64,000 nt of DNA, taken from contig NZ_VIRF01000090.1 in NCBI RefSeq assembly GCF_008107685.1, forward strand, positions 186,001 to 250,000, read 5' to 3'. Every line of letters begins with the position of its first letter. The first letter of the stretch is position 1. The translations under genes were made by a program, and so were the position numbers. Below the pieces are notes generated by a model. It was not told where the DNA came from. It ran no database searches and saw only the letters and a list, made by a program, of their open reading frames with translations. Source of the DNA: Novosphingobium sp. BW1. Lineage in GTDB: Bacteria > Pseudomonadota > Alphaproteobacteria > Sphingomonadales > Sphingomonadaceae. This document shows positions 27,603-35,857 of the stretch, piece by piece.

Positions 27603-28756
27603 CACAGCGCCCTTTCGGCCATGCCGGTGCGGCAATAGATCAGGGCTAGGTCGGCCAGTTCGACGCCCTTCTTGGTGTCGAGCGCCTTGGCGCGCACGTC
27701 GGCCAGAATGCGGCCCAGTCGCTCCTGGTCGGCCTCAAGACCAATCGAGCGCAGGCTGGAGGTGATCGCCGCGCGGCCCGAATGGCGCCCCAGCATGATC
27801 CGTCGCTCGCGTCCGAAACGGGCCGGATCGAGCGCCTCGTATGTCTCCGCATCGCGCAAGAGGCCCGAGACATGGATGCCGCTCTCATGCGTGAACACCA
27901 TCGAGCCGACAATGGGCTTGTTCTCCGGGATCGGACGCCCGGCGGCGAGCGCCACAGTTTCGGCAAGGCGCGCGAGCTGGAGAAAGTCGATGCGCGTGGT
28001 GCGCCCGAGCGTTTCGCCCAGCGCCGTCACCACTTCCTCGAGCGGCGCGTTGCCCGCCCGCTCGCCCAGCCCCAGCACGCAGACCGAAACGTGGGTCGCG
28101 CCGCCGCGCACGGCCGCCAGAGTGTTCGCCGTGGCAAGGCCCAGGTCGTCGTGGCCGTGGAATTCCAGCTCGATGTCGGTCTCGCGCGCAAGCTCGCGGA
28201 AGATCTCGTGGGTGCCGAACGGGTCGAGTACGCCCAGCGTGTCGGCGTAGCGGAAGCGGTGCCCGCCTGCCTCCTCGATGGCGACGACCACGCGCTTCAG
28301 GAAATCGAGGTCGGCGCGGCTGGCATCCTCGCCGCCGATGGAGACGCGCAAGCCCCGGTCGAGCGCGTAGCCCACGACCTCCTCGATACGCGCCAGCACA
28401 TCGGCGCGGCCGGTGCCGAACTTGGCGCGGATCTGACGGTCGGAGACGGGCACCGAAAGATGCACCCGCTCCACGCCGGTGCGCGCGGCCGCGTCCACGT
28501 CGCTGCGCGTGGCGCGGCACCAGGGGATGATCTGCGCGGTCCTGGCCTGTTCCACCATAGTGCGGATCGCGGCCTCGTCCTCCATCCCCATGGCCGGGGT
28601 TCCCGCCTCGATTTCGTCGACGCCCGCGGCTTCCAGAGCCGCGGCAATTGCCAGTTTCTCGGCAAAGCTGAAGGCAACGCCCGGAGACTGCTCGCCATCA
28701 CGCAAAGTGCTGTCATTGACGACGACAGGCGGGAAATAGGGCAAGAAACCGGACAT
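27602..28756 (-). CDS. nifV: NifV, homocitrate synthase
   Basis: 384 residues from the ATG at 28756 (MSGFLPYFPPVVVNDSTLRDGEQ). The DRE-TIM metallolyase signature NDSTLRDGEQSPGVAF is at about residues 13-28, and the second motif FHGHDDLGLATANTLA carries the metal-binding His pair. It condenses acetyl-CoA with 2-oxoglutarate to homocitrate, the organic ligand of FeMo-co. The frame extends further upstream to 28834, but without family similarity. Between nifS and cysE in unit A. Confidence 0.95.
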   Translation of the reverse strand: MSGFLPYFPPVVVNDSTLRDGEQSPGVAFSFAEKLAIAAALEAAGVDEIEAGTPAMGMEDEAAIRTMVEQARTAQIIPWCRATRSDVDAAARTGVERVHLSVPVSDRQIRAKFGTGRADVLARIEEVVGYALDRGLRVSIGGEDASRADLDFLKRVVVAIEEAGGHRFRYADTLGVLDPFGTHEIFRELARETDIELEFHGHDDLGLATANTLAAVRGGATHVSVCVLGLGERAGNAPLEEVVTALGETLGRTTRIDFLQLARLAETVALAAGRPIPENKPIVGSMVFTHESGIHVSGLLRDAETYEALDPARFGRERRIMLGRHSGRAAITSSLRSIGLEADQERLGRILADVRAKALDTKKGVELADLALIYCRTGMAERAL

Positions 28757-28790
28757 GGCAGTCAACTCCAATAAGGGGGAATGGACAAGA

Positions 28791-29996
28791 TCAGGCGTAG
28801 GTCGGGTTGAAGGCGCCTTCCTTCTCGCGTTCACGCCAGAAGGGGCTCATCTCGCGCAGGCGCGCGATGATCTGGGGCATCACCTCCAGCACACGATCGA
28901 CATCAGCCTCGGTGTTCTCGCGGCTGAAGGAGAAACGGATCGCGCCATGGGCGGCGGTGTAGGGCACGTTCATCGCGCGCAGCACGTGACTGGGCTCAAG
29001 CGAGCCGGACGTGCAGGCCGAACCGGAGCTTGCCGCGATGCCTTCCCGGTTCATCAGCAGCAGGATCGCCTCGCCCTCGATGTACTCGAAGGCGACATTG
29101 GCAGTGTTGGGCAGGCGGCTTTCGACATCGCCGGTCGCAAAGGAATGGCTGATCGCGCCGAGCAGCCATTCCTCCAGCCGGTCGCGCAGCGCGGCGACGC
29201 GAGTCTGCTCCTCGGCCATGTATTCGCCCGCAAGCTGAGCCGCGCGGCCCAGGCCGATGATGCCCGGCGCATTCTCGGTCCCTGCACGCCGGCCGCGCTC
29301 CTGGTGGCCGCCGCGCACGAGCGGACGCAAACGCACGCCCTTGCGTACGTAGAGCGCGCCCACGCCCTTGGGCCCGTGCAGCTTGTGGCCCGAGAGCGAG
29401 AGCATGTCGATCTCGGTTGCCTTCAAATCCATCGGGATCTTGCCGACCGCCTGCACCGCATCGGTGTGGAACAGCGCGCCGGCCTCGTGCGCCATCTCGG
29501 CCAGCTTCGCGACGGGGAAGATCGTGCCCGTTTCGTTGTTGGCCCACATGATCGAGACGATCGCGGTGCGCGGCCCCAGCGCCTTGCGGTAGGCCTCCAT
29601 GTCGAGGCGGCCCTTGGCATCGACCGGGATGATGTGGACCTTGGCCTGCCCGGTCTTTTCGAGATGGGCGACAAGGCTGAGGACGGCCGGGTGTTCGACC
29701 GCCGAGGTGATGATCTCGTCACGCCCTTTCTGGGTTTCGAGCGCGGAGAGAATTGCCATGTTGTCCGCCTCGGTCCCGCCCGAGGTGTAGACGATCTCGT
29801 GGTCGAACTCGGCGCCGAGCAACTCCTGGAGCTGCTTGCGCGCCGTGGCGAGCGCCCCGCCCACTTCCGAGCCGAAGGCGTGCATCGAGGAGGCATTGCC
29901 GAACTGCTCGCAGAAGTAGGGCATCATCGCCTCGACCACACGCGGATCGCAGCGGGTGGTAGCGTTGTTGTCGACGTAGACCGGGTCGTTGGCCAT
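28791..29996 (-). CDS. nifS: NifS, cysteine desulfurase
   Basis: 401 residues from the ATG at 29996 (MANDPVYVDNNATTRCDP). Class V aminotransferase fold: YTSGGTEADNMAIL, then MLSLSGHKLHGPKGVGALY with the PLP lysine. The active-site loop SGSACTSGSLEPSHVL carries the catalytic cysteine. It supplies persulfide sulfur to NifU for nitrogenase Fe-S clusters. nifU lies directly upstream (28-base gap). Confidence 0.97.
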   Translation of the reverse strand: MANDPVYVDNNATTRCDPRVVEAMMPYFCEQFGNASSMHAFGSEVGGALATARKQLQELLGAEFDHEIVYTSGGTEADNMAILSALETQKGRDEIITSAVEHPAVLSLVAHLEKTGQAKVHIIPVDAKGRLDMEAYRKALGPRTAIVSIMWANNETGTIFPVAKLAEMAHEAGALFHTDAVQAVGKIPMDLKATEIDMLSLSGHKLHGPKGVGALYVRKGVRLRPLVRGGHQERGRRAGTENAPGIIGLGRAAQLAGEYMAEEQTRVAALRDRLEEWLLGAISHSFATGDVESRLPNTANVAFEYIEGEAILLLMNREGIAASSGSACTSGSLEPSHVLRAMNVPYTAAHGAIRFSFSRENTEADVDRVLEVMPQIIARLREMSPFWREREKEGAFNPTYA

Positions 29997-30024
29997 GGTG
30001 GGGGCTCCTTCGCGTGCGTTCGGG

Positions 30025-30945
30025 TCAGTGGACAGGGGCGGCAGGGATGACGAGGAGCGGCACGCCAACCGCCTCGACCAGCCGTGCCTGCACCCCTTCG
30101 ATGGTCGCGCCGGAGAGGTGGCAGCCCACGCACGCGCCCGTCAGCTTGACGATGACGCGGTTGCCCTCGACATCGATGAGTTCGCAGTCCCCGCCATCGC
30201 GTTGGAGCGAGGGGCGGATGTCCGCGATGGTCTCCTCGATCAGTTTGATCTTCTGGAGCGTGGTCAGCGGCGCCGTGCTTTCCGGCGGCTTGACGACGAC
30301 CTTCTTCGGCTTGGCGAATACCGGCACGGCGCCAGGCACGAAGGCTTCGTGCGCGATGAGGATGCCTTCCTCGACCATTTGCGCGTTCACGCGTTCAAGC
30401 ACCGCCTCAATGCCTTCGACGCAGGTCGCGCACGAACCGCCCGCCTTCGTAAAGTTGGTGATCTCCTCGACCGCGGTCAGGGTGTTGGCGCGGATCGTAC
30501 GCTCGATCATGCCTTCATCGACCCCGAAGCACTTGCAGATGAGCGCGCCTTCCTCGTGGTCGTCGACCCATTCCACGCCGCGGTAGTTGGCGACGGCCGC
30601 CTGCAGCGCCTCATAACCCATGACCGAGCAGTGCATCTTTTCGGGCGGCAGGCCGCCCAGGAAATCGGCAATGTCCTGATTGGAGATCTGCATGGCCTGC
30701 TCGATGGTCTTGCCGATGATGAGTTCGGTCAGCGCCGAGGAGCTGGCGATTGCCGAGCCACAGCCGAAGGTCTGGAACTTGGCCTCGGTGATGACCTGGC
30801 TGACCGGCTCGACCTTGATCATCAAGCGCAGCGCGTCGCCGCAGCTGATCGCGCCGACATCGCCCACGCCGTCCGCGTCCTCCAGAACCCCGCTGTTCTT
30901 GGGGTTGAAGAAGTAATCTTTGACCTTCTCACTGTATTCCCACAT
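30025..30945 (-). CDS. nifU: NifU, Fe-S cluster scaffold
   Basis: 306 residues from the ATG at 30945 (MWEYSEKVKDYFFNPKNSG); upstream in-frame residues do not belong. It has the full three-domain form. An IscU-like N-domain has Cys in AISCGDAL, FGCGSAIA and KMHCSVMG. A central [2Fe-2S] domain has LICKCFGV and GSCATCVEG. A C-terminal Nfu domain has GACVGCHLSG. It assembles [4Fe-4S] clusters with sulfur from NifS and passes them to NifH and NifB. Second gene of unit A. Confidence 0.97.
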   Translation of the reverse strand: MWEYSEKVKDYFFNPKNSGVLEDADGVGDVGAISCGDALRLMIKVEPVSQVITEAKFQTFGCGSAIASSSALTELIIGKTIEQAMQISNQDIADFLGGLPPEKMHCSVMGYEALQAAVANYRGVEWVDDHEEGALICKCFGVDEGMIERTIRANTLTAVEEITNFTKAGGSCATCVEGIEAVLERVNAQMVEEGILIAHEAFVPGAVPVFAKPKKVVVKPPESTAPLTTLQKIKLIEETIADIRPSLQRDGGDCELIDVEGNRVIVKLTGACVGCHLSGATIEGVQARLVEAVGVPLLVIPAAPVH

Positions 30946-30958
30946 GTGCCGGTCTCCC

Positions 30959-31279
30959 TCAGCCGAATGACTTGCCGCACGAGCAATTGTTCGATGCGTT
31001 CGGATTTTCGAAGGTGAAGCCCGATCCCTCGAGCGCCACGACGAAGTCGATGGTGGTGCCTGCAAGCAGCGGCTGGCTGACAGGATCGATGAAGACCTTG
31101 AGGTCCTCCTTCTCGACCACGGCATCGTCGGCCTTGGGCTCGGCGACGAGCCCCATCATGTACTTGTATCCCGCGCATCCCCCGGCCTCGACCTGGATGC
31201 GAAGCCCGGCCGGTGCGGTGTCGGCCTTGGCCATGGCGCTGCGGACGGCCTCCTGGGCACTGTCGGTGAGAACGATCAC
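30959..31279 (-). CDS. iscA: nif-type IscA (A-type Fe-S carrier)
   Basis: A 106-residue A-type carrier with the three conserved cysteines: VEAGGCAGYKYMMGL and the C-terminal NNCSCGKSF. It ferries Fe-S clusters or iron to nif targets. First gene of unit A. A sigma-54 promoter ends 35 bases upstream, with two NifA sites further up, so its transcription is NifA-dependent. Confidence 0.94.
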   Translation of the reverse strand: MIVLTDSAQEAVRSAMAKADTAPAGLRIQVEAGGCAGYKYMMGLVAEPKADDAVVEKEDLKVFIDPVSQPLLAGTTIDFVVALEGSGFTFENPNASNNCSCGKSFG

Positions 31280-31314
31280 AAGGCTTCTCCTCGCAGATGT
31301 TGCGAAGGACCATC

Positions 31315-31330
31315 AGCAAGGCGCGTGCCA
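31315..31330 (-). promoter_or_regulatory. Sigma-54 promoter of iscA-nifUSV-cysE-nifW-fixABCX
   Basis: On the minus strand: TGGCACG-CGCC-TTGCT, an exact match to the -24/-12 consensus with ten bases between GG and GC. It is 36 bases from the iscA start. Confidence 0.93.
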
Positions 31331-31394
31331 GTTGCTCAAAAGCCCGAAATTGCAGGCAGGAGCGCGCACGCGCGCGTCTTCAGGAGCCCGTTCC

Positions 31395-31410
31395 TGTCGG
31401 TTTCGTCACA
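31395..31410. promoter_or_regulatory. NifA upstream activator site TGT-N10-ACA
   Basis: TGT CGGTTTCGTC ACA, 65 bases upstream of the -24 element of unit A. It is placed so that it can also serve the divergent gene at 31534. Confidence 0.8.
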
Positions 31411-31426
31411 TTTCGGACAGCGCCGG

Positions 31427-31442
31427 TGTTGCATTGCACACA
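31427..31442. promoter_or_regulatory. Second NifA upstream activator site
   Basis: TGT TGCATTGCAC ACA, 16 bases past the first site in the same divergent gap. Paired sites are common at strongly NifA-activated promoters. Confidence 0.75.
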
Positions 31443-31477
31443 AAGGGGGCCGGGCGCGCGCCTTCGCGCACACGAAA

Positions 31478-31493
31478 CGGCAAACGGCCCGCT
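31478..31493 (+). promoter_or_regulatory. Possible weak sigma-54 promoter for the divergent gene pair
   Basis: CGGCAAACGGCCCGCT keeps GG and GC at the correct 10-base spacing plus the following CA. It departs from TGGCACG-N4-TTGC at several other bases. It is 41 bases upstream of the ATG at 31534 and 35 bases from the nearer NifA site. Confidence 0.35.
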
Positions 31494-31533
31494 TCGTGCA
31501 TGACGCGAGCGCCCCCTTTCAAGGAGTGAAGTC

Positions 31534-32142
31534 ATGTCGACGCTTACGGCCCCTGTGATCAGCGATACCCCTTTCGGCGCGCTTGCCGCGCAGCACCGTC
31601 TCCACAACGCCGTCCTCAAGGAGCCGCTGCCCGCGCCCGGCACCTTCGGGTTTCGCGGGGACATTGCCCTCGCCTTCCAGGACCAGGTCGCCGACGAGGC
31701 GCGCCCTCCCGCCTATTCGCTCGAACAGGTGCTGGCGGTTGGCGATGCGGCGAGCGCAAAGATCCCGGTGCTCGCAGGCTATCTCCACAACTTCGCGTGG
31801 CTCAAGGATGCAGGCGAAGTGCTGGCCGACTATCTCGTGCCCGAGGGCACGTACGTCTTCTTCGTCAACAACATCGACTTCCTGAAGACCTACAGCGTGG
31901 CCCTGCCGGGCGGCGCCACGGCCAAGGTCCTCCCCCTCGACGAATCGACGGTGTGGAAGGAAGTGCTGGAACTGGCCGGTGTCGAGAAGACCAACGTCAA
32001 GAAGCTGAGCGGGCCGGAAAAGCTCGAATACGTGCTCGCCCAGCTGGCGGCCACGAAGATGGACTACCCCGAGATCTCCTATGTGGACGGGGTCGCCGCG
32101 ATGGAGCCGGTGCGCAACCGCAACGAGAACCGCCCCGTCTGA
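31534..32142 (+). CDS. Unrecognised 202-aa protein divergent from iscA-nifUS
   Basis: A soluble alpha/beta protein that I do not recognise. It has no signal peptide, TM segment or cysteine cluster. Visible stretches are TFGFRGDIALAFQDQ, YSLEQVLAVGDAASAKIP, YLVPEGTYVFFVNNIDFLKTY and DYPEISYVDGVAAM. A strong ribosome site (AAGGAG, seven bases before the ATG) supports the start. It is followed after 109 bases by a hydrolase-like gene on the same strand. Two NifA sites and a poor sigma-54-like sequence lie upstream, so it may be a nitrogen-fixation-induced gene. Function unknown; I do not claim a link to nitrogenase beyond context. Confidence 0.7.
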   Translation: MSTLTAPVISDTPFGALAAQHRLHNAVLKEPLPAPGTFGFRGDIALAFQDQVADEARPPAYSLEQVLAVGDAASAKIPVLAGYLHNFAWLKDAGEVLADYLVPEGTYVFFVNNIDFLKTYSVALPGGATAKVLPLDESTVWKEVLELAGVEKTNVKKLSGPEKLEYVLAQLAATKMDYPEISYVDGVAAMEPVRNRNENRPV

Positions 32143-32251
32143 CGCGCGCACCGGATCGGGCGGGCCCCTCGGACCGGATGCGGTGTCCCCCTTATCGCAT
32201 CCGGCCCCAATCGTGGTAGCCTGCGCAGGCGAATCGCAAGGGAGAGAGGCG

Positions 32252-33316
32252 ATGGCATCCACGGTATCCCAGCTCGTCACGGCCGAGCAGGCCGAACTGC
32301 AAAGCGCGCCCGCCAAGGCGCTGCGCGCGCCGATGACCGCCTCGCTCCTGGGCCTGGAATGGCGCAACGCCGCGCTCGATGCGCTGTTCTATGATATCGA
32401 GGGACTGGAGAGCGAGGACGTCGCCAGGCTCGCGGCCTGGCATGCGCCCGAGGGCGCGCTGCTGCTCGTACCGCCTGCGGGCAAGGGCGAGGTACAGGTC
32501 TTCAGCGAGCTTCAGGATTTCCTCGATGCCGGTGGCGGGGAAGCCAGGGCACTCACCGTCGCGGGTGTGGGCAGCTCGGCCATCGGCTCGGCCGCCTTCG
32601 CGCGCGACATTGCCGAGGCTCTGGGCGGTTCGGTAGCGGCGGTCGTGTCGGGCTACGGTCTCTCCGATGCTTTGACCGAGGCGGTGGGCGGCTTCTTCTG
32701 GTTCGGCGCGCTCAATTCGCTGCGCCACGCCTTCGAGGGGCTCGACCGCGCGGCCCGCACGCTCTCGGACCGCTCCCCTTCACTCACCTCGATCGAGGCG
32801 GACAGTTTCCTCAGGCTGTCCAAGGACACCGCAACGCTGATCGCGCTTCTGGAAAGCCCGCATTGCGCAATCCCGCTGCTGGTCGGGCACTCCAAAGGCA
32901 ATCTCGTCCTCTCCGAAGCGCTCTACGCGCTGCGCAAGCAGGCGAAACTGGGGCCTGTCGCCACGCGCACGCAGATCGTCACGATCAGCGCCAAGGTGGG
33001 TATGCCGCGCGAGTTCATCGGCAAGGTCTTTGACGTGATGGGCCAGTTCGACAGCTTCGGCGCGCTGAATTCGCGCCCGGACATCGAGGCCGATTACCTC
33101 GTTCCCGGCGCGTGGCATTCGACCAACCCGAACTTCCCGATGGGCATGGGGATCGATGTCACCAATGTCCTCAAGACCGTGCTGCCGCTGCTGGGCACGC
33201 AAAAGCGCCCCACCAACACGAACGCACAGGCCGCGACCGTGCTCGACCTGCCGCAGTGGCTGACCGGCACCTTTGCGACCGCGCCCTGGATGCTGCCCCG
33301 GCCGATGACGCTCTGA
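32252..33316 (+). CDS. Alpha/beta-hydrolase-like protein
   Basis: 354 residues from the ATG at 32252, which has GGAGAGAGG upstream. The middle holds a nucleophile-elbow-like motif LLVGHSKGNLVLSEALYAL (G-x-S-x-G as G-H-S-K-G), preceded by an SFLRLSKDTATLIAL helix. The N-terminal 25 residues contain a helix-rich, phasin-like stretch (VSQLVTAEQAELQSAPAK). No signal peptide is seen. It could be a lipase, esterase or polyhydroxyalkanoate-related enzyme, but no family is firmly recognised. It probably shares a transcript with the 202-aa gene and is convergent with the Rieske gene (16 bases apart, no terminator seen). Confidence 0.65.
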   Translation: MASTVSQLVTAEQAELQSAPAKALRAPMTASLLGLEWRNAALDALFYDIEGLESEDVARLAAWHAPEGALLLVPPAGKGEVQVFSELQDFLDAGGGEARALTVAGVGSSAIGSAAFARDIAEALGGSVAAVVSGYGLSDALTEAVGGFFWFGALNSLRHAFEGLDRAARTLSDRSPSLTSIEADSFLRLSKDTATLIALLESPHCAIPLLVGHSKGNLVLSEALYALRKQAKLGPVATRTQIVTISAKVGMPREFIGKVFDVMGQFDSFGALNSRPDIEADYLVPGAWHSTNPNFPMGMGIDVTNVLKTVLPLLGTQKRPTNTNAQAATVLDLPQWLTGTFATAPWMLPRPMTL

Positions 33317-33332
33317 GGGGTGGGCGCCTGCG

Positions 33333-33740
33333 CTATTCCAGTCCCCCGCCGCTGTCGAAATCGTCGTCCTCGACAAGGCCCGGTGCACGCAAACAGATGT
33401 CCTCGTCCTCATCGATCTCGACGTCGATCGCGGCGAGCCGCTCGCCAAGGCAGGGCCCGGACACGCATTCGCCCGAGCCCAGATCGAACAGCGCGCCGTG
33501 CTTGCCGCACTGGATGCGCGTGCCCTCACCATCGAGGAACTCGCCCTCTTCCCAATCGAGGTTGGTGTTCTGGTGCGGGCAGCGGTTTTCAAAGGCGCGC
33601 ACGTTGCGCCCCCAGCGCAGGACGAAGATCGGCCAGGGCCCGACCCGCCCGTCCTCCTCGCGCCGGGCCAGAACGAAAGGCACCGCGCGGCGGTTGGGAA
33701 TGTCCGAGATGGCGCAGATCGCGAAAGGCGGGAGGGCCAT
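33333..33740 (-). CDS. Rieske-type [2Fe-2S] ferredoxin
   Basis: 135 residues from the ATG at 33740 (MALPPFAICAISD). The Rieske ligands are present: Cys and His in NRCPHQNTNLDW and in IQCGKHGALFDLGSG. The acidic C-terminus (DEDEDICLRAPGLVEDDDFD) is unusual. Last gene of the nifHDKENX unit, 16 bases after the truncated haemoglobin gene. It may donate electrons to the haemoglobin, for example as a reductase partner in nitric oxide or oxygen removal (inference). Confidence 0.88.
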   Translation of the reverse strand: MALPPFAICAISDIPNRRAVPFVLARREEDGRVGPWPIFVLRWGRNVRAFENRCPHQNTNLDWEEGEFLDGEGTRIQCGKHGALFDLGSGECVSGPCLGERLAAIDVEIDEDEDICLRAPGLVEDDDFDSGGGLE

Positions 33741-33756
33741 CACATCCGCTCCCCGC

Positions 33757-34179
33757 TCATGCGGCACCTGCCGCTTTGGCGACGGGTTTGGGAAGCGGCA
33801 GCATGCCCATCTTGAAGCTCTGCGTCATATGCGCGGCGCGCTGCATGGCCGCGCTCGCCAGTTCCTCGGGAAGGCACTCCTCCACCGCCTGCCCGAAGGC
33901 GGCCATCCACCGTGTGAAGTCCTCCTCCTCCACGGTCAGCTTGAGGTGATGGCTGTAGGGCGTACCGCGCTGGTAACGGTCGGTGCCAAGCAGCGCGTGC
34001 GACCAGAAATCGCGCACGAAGCAATAGTGCTCGCAAAAGTCCGGGATCATCGCTGTGAACATCGGGCCCAGCCGGTCGTCCTCGTTGCACAGCGCGTAGA
34101 AGCGGCGGACCATCGCATCGATCGCGATCTCGGCGCTCTCTCCCTCGGCCACGGCAGGTCCGATGTCGCAGCCGCTCAT
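33757..34179 (-). CDS. Truncated haemoglobin (group III type)
   Basis: 140 residues from the ATG at 34179, which overlaps the nifQ stop (ATGA). It shows the 2-on-2 globin pattern: AMVRRFYALCNEDDRLGPMF, FVRDFWSHALLGTDRY and SHHLKLTVEEEDFTRW, with the proximal-His region in HHLKL. It should bind oxygen or nitric oxide with a haem and could protect the oxygen-labile nitrogenase or detoxify NO. Co-located with the Rieske gene downstream, a plausible reductant. Confidence 0.85.
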   Translation of the reverse strand: MSGCDIGPAVAEGESAEIAIDAMVRRFYALCNEDDRLGPMFTAMIPDFCEHYCFVRDFWSHALLGTDRYQRGTPYSHHLKLTVEEEDFTRWMAAFGQAVEECLPEELASAAMQRAAHMTQSFKMGMLPLPKPVAKAAGAA

Positions 34180-34799
34180 GCGTGCCCCACGTGCGCGGGC
34201 GCCGTCTTGCCGTTGGCGATGCGCGCCAGCAGCGCCTCGCCGTCCTCGGGCCCGAAGCAGGCATCGAAGTCGTCGCACTCGGTGCAGACCGGGACCGAAC
34301 AGAGCCGGTATCCCTCGGACGAGCACATCATGCGGTAGAAGAATTTCTTCCACTTCATGTCGTTCGCGTTCTTCATGGCAAGGCGGGGGAAGTGGAGCTG
34401 CATCAGCATCGAAAGCTCGTCCCGGCTGGCGAAACCCAGATCCTGCCAGAGGTGGTTGGGCCGCTGGCAACGCCGCGCGACGAGGCGCGTGAGGAGCAGC
34501 TCGAAGACCGAGGCCTCGCCGCAGTTCATCCAGAGGATGTCGCGCAGCGCCTGCTCCTCCTTTGCCACGAGCGGGGTTCCTGCCTCAGGAAGCGTCACGT
34601 GGGGGAACGCGATGCGGCACAGCTCGGCCAGTTCCTCACCGTCGAGCCCGGTCGCCTCGGCCAGCGCCACACCCTCGCGCTCCGCCTCGAAGAAGGACAA
34701 GGCCAGGATCGAGGCGGCCAGGTGCACGTCCACCGGCGGCACGTCCGAACGTGCGCCCTGCCAGAGCAGTTCGGCATAGATCTCTTCGCCACGTCCCAT
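34176..34799 (-). CDS. nifQ: NifQ, molybdenum donor for FeMo-co
   Basis: 207 residues from the ATG at 34799, with GAAGGAG upstream. The C-terminal cysteine motif C-x4-C-x2-C-x5-C (CSVPVCTECDDFDAC) is the diagnostic NifQ Fe-S/Mo site. It carries a [Mo-3Fe-4S] cluster and passes molybdenum to NifEN and NifH. ATGA overlap with the haemoglobin gene downstream. Confidence 0.95.
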   Translation of the reverse strand: MGRGEEIYAELLWQGARSDVPPVDVHLAASILALSFFEAEREGVALAEATGLDGEELAELCRIAFPHVTLPEAGTPLVAKEEQALRDILWMNCGEASVFELLLTRLVARRCQRPNHLWQDLGFASRDELSMLMQLHFPRLAMKNANDMKWKKFFYRMMCSSEGYRLCSVPVCTECDDFDACFGPEDGEALLARIANGKTAPAHVGHA

Positions 34800-34884
34800 C
34801 GTCTGTGTCTCCTTCGGGTCTGGTTCTCTGGTCCTGCTCCTGTTGTCGCCCCCCTCTCCCGGGCGGTGTGACGCCAGCGTGCTC

Positions 34885-35178
34885 TCAGGCCGCCTTGGCG
34901 TGGGTCTGGCAATTGGTCGGGCATACCCGCGCGCAGGCGCCGCAGCCGATGCATGCGTCTTCATCGTTCATCGCCATGACGCGCTTCTCGATCTCGTCGT
35001 CGTCATCGTCCTCGTCGAGCTCAACCACCTCGCCGTCCTCGTTGACGCCCTTCAGCGTCATCACATTGCGCCCGCAGACCTTGAAGCAGCGTCCGCAACC
35101 GATGCACAGGTCCGGGTCGATGGAGAGCAGATACTCGGGCACCCACGCGCGCCCACCGCGGGAGAGCGCGGCGCTCAC
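34885..35178 (-). CDS. fdxB: FdxB, nif-type 2[4Fe-4S] ferredoxin III
   Basis: 97 residues from the GTG at 35178, overlapping the upstream stop (GTGA). There are two cluster motifs: CIGCGRCFKVCGRN and CIGCGACARVCPTNC. An unusually acidic linker (VELDEDDDDDEIEK) lies between them. Ferredoxin III of diazotrophs, a probable electron donor in cofactor assembly or to nitrogenase. It lies between the CCE_0567-like gene and nifQ. Confidence 0.9.
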   Translation of the reverse strand: MSAALSRGGRAWVPEYLLSIDPDLCIGCGRCFKVCGRNVMTLKGVNEDGEVVELDEDDDDDEIEKRVMAMNDEDACIGCGACARVCPTNCQTHAKAA

Positions 35179-35378
35179 GCGGCGCTCTCCCGCGCCTTCA
35201 TCTCGGCCTTCTTGGCGGCGAGCGCGGCGTAGCTCTCGCACACGCGCGTCGCCGTCGCCATGACGTTCTCCAGCCCCACGGGCAGCTCTTCGGACAGGTC
35301 GTGCAGATCCATCTTGGCCTGCATCGCGCGCGCCGAGAGCTTCTTCACCTCGGCCTTCATCGCTTCGAGATCGGACAT
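35175..35378 (-). CDS. CCE_0567-family small nif protein
   Basis: 67 residues from the ATG at 35378 (MSDLEAMKAEVKKLSARAMQ). Helical and coiled-coil, with ELPVGLENVMATATRVCESYA in the middle. The size, composition and place after the DUF269 gene match the CCE_0567-type metalloprotein found in many nif operons. Function not established. Confidence 0.85.
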   Translation of the reverse strand: MSDLEAMKAEVKKLSARAMQAKMDLHDLSEELPVGLENVMATATRVCESYAALAAKKAEMKARESAA

Positions 35379-35395
35379 GGGCCCTGCGCTCCTTT

Positions 35396-35854
35396 TCAGT
35401 AGTCCGCGACTTCGGGGAACTTGCCGATCATGTCGCTGGCCTGCACGATCAGCTTTTCCGCCTCGGCGTTGAGCGCTTCCAGGCTGTCGAAGCCGAAGCG
35501 GTGCACATCGCGCAGCGACTTGTTCACGACGACAAGACGCCCGGCGATGAGCACCATGCGGCCAAAGCCCTCGTGGCTCATCTTCATCATCGGCTGGACC
35601 ATGCGGCGTGTGCGCCGCTCGATCTCGAGGCACAGCGCGCCATAGTAGAGTTCGAGGCGCCAGAGCGTATCCGGGTCGGGATCGCCGATGATCGGGATGG
35701 CGCGGCGCGCCTCCTTGTCGAGTATGTAGGGCGCAAGCAGCTCTCCATCTGCCTTCTTCTCCCAGTGCCCATGCGTGTCCTGCGCGCGCACCTGGCGCAC
35801 CAGGGCGGCGGCAAAACCGTCAATTGCGGGGGCGTCGATCAGGTCTTCAGGCAT
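35396..35854 (-). CDS. NifX-associated protein (DUF269)
   Basis: A 152-residue protein starting MPEDLIDAPAIDGFAAALVRQ. DTLWRLELYYGALCLEIER and the C-terminal AEKLIVQASDMIGKFPEVADY match the DUF269/NifX-associated family. It is almost always beside nifX, as here (a few bases after it), and is presumed to help FeMo-co maturation. Confidence 0.92.
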   Translation of the reverse strand: MPEDLIDAPAIDGFAAALVRQVRAQDTHGHWEKKADGELLAPYILDKEARRAIPIIGDPDPDTLWRLELYYGALCLEIERRTRRMVQPMMKMSHEGFGRMVLIAGRLVVVNKSLRDVHRFGFDSLEALNAEAEKLIVQASDMIGKFPEVADY

Positions 35855-35857
35855 CGC

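Noticed and set aside
31478..31493. Strong sigma-54 promoter for the 31534 gene
   Set aside because: Only GG, CA and GC positions match; kept as a weak site only.
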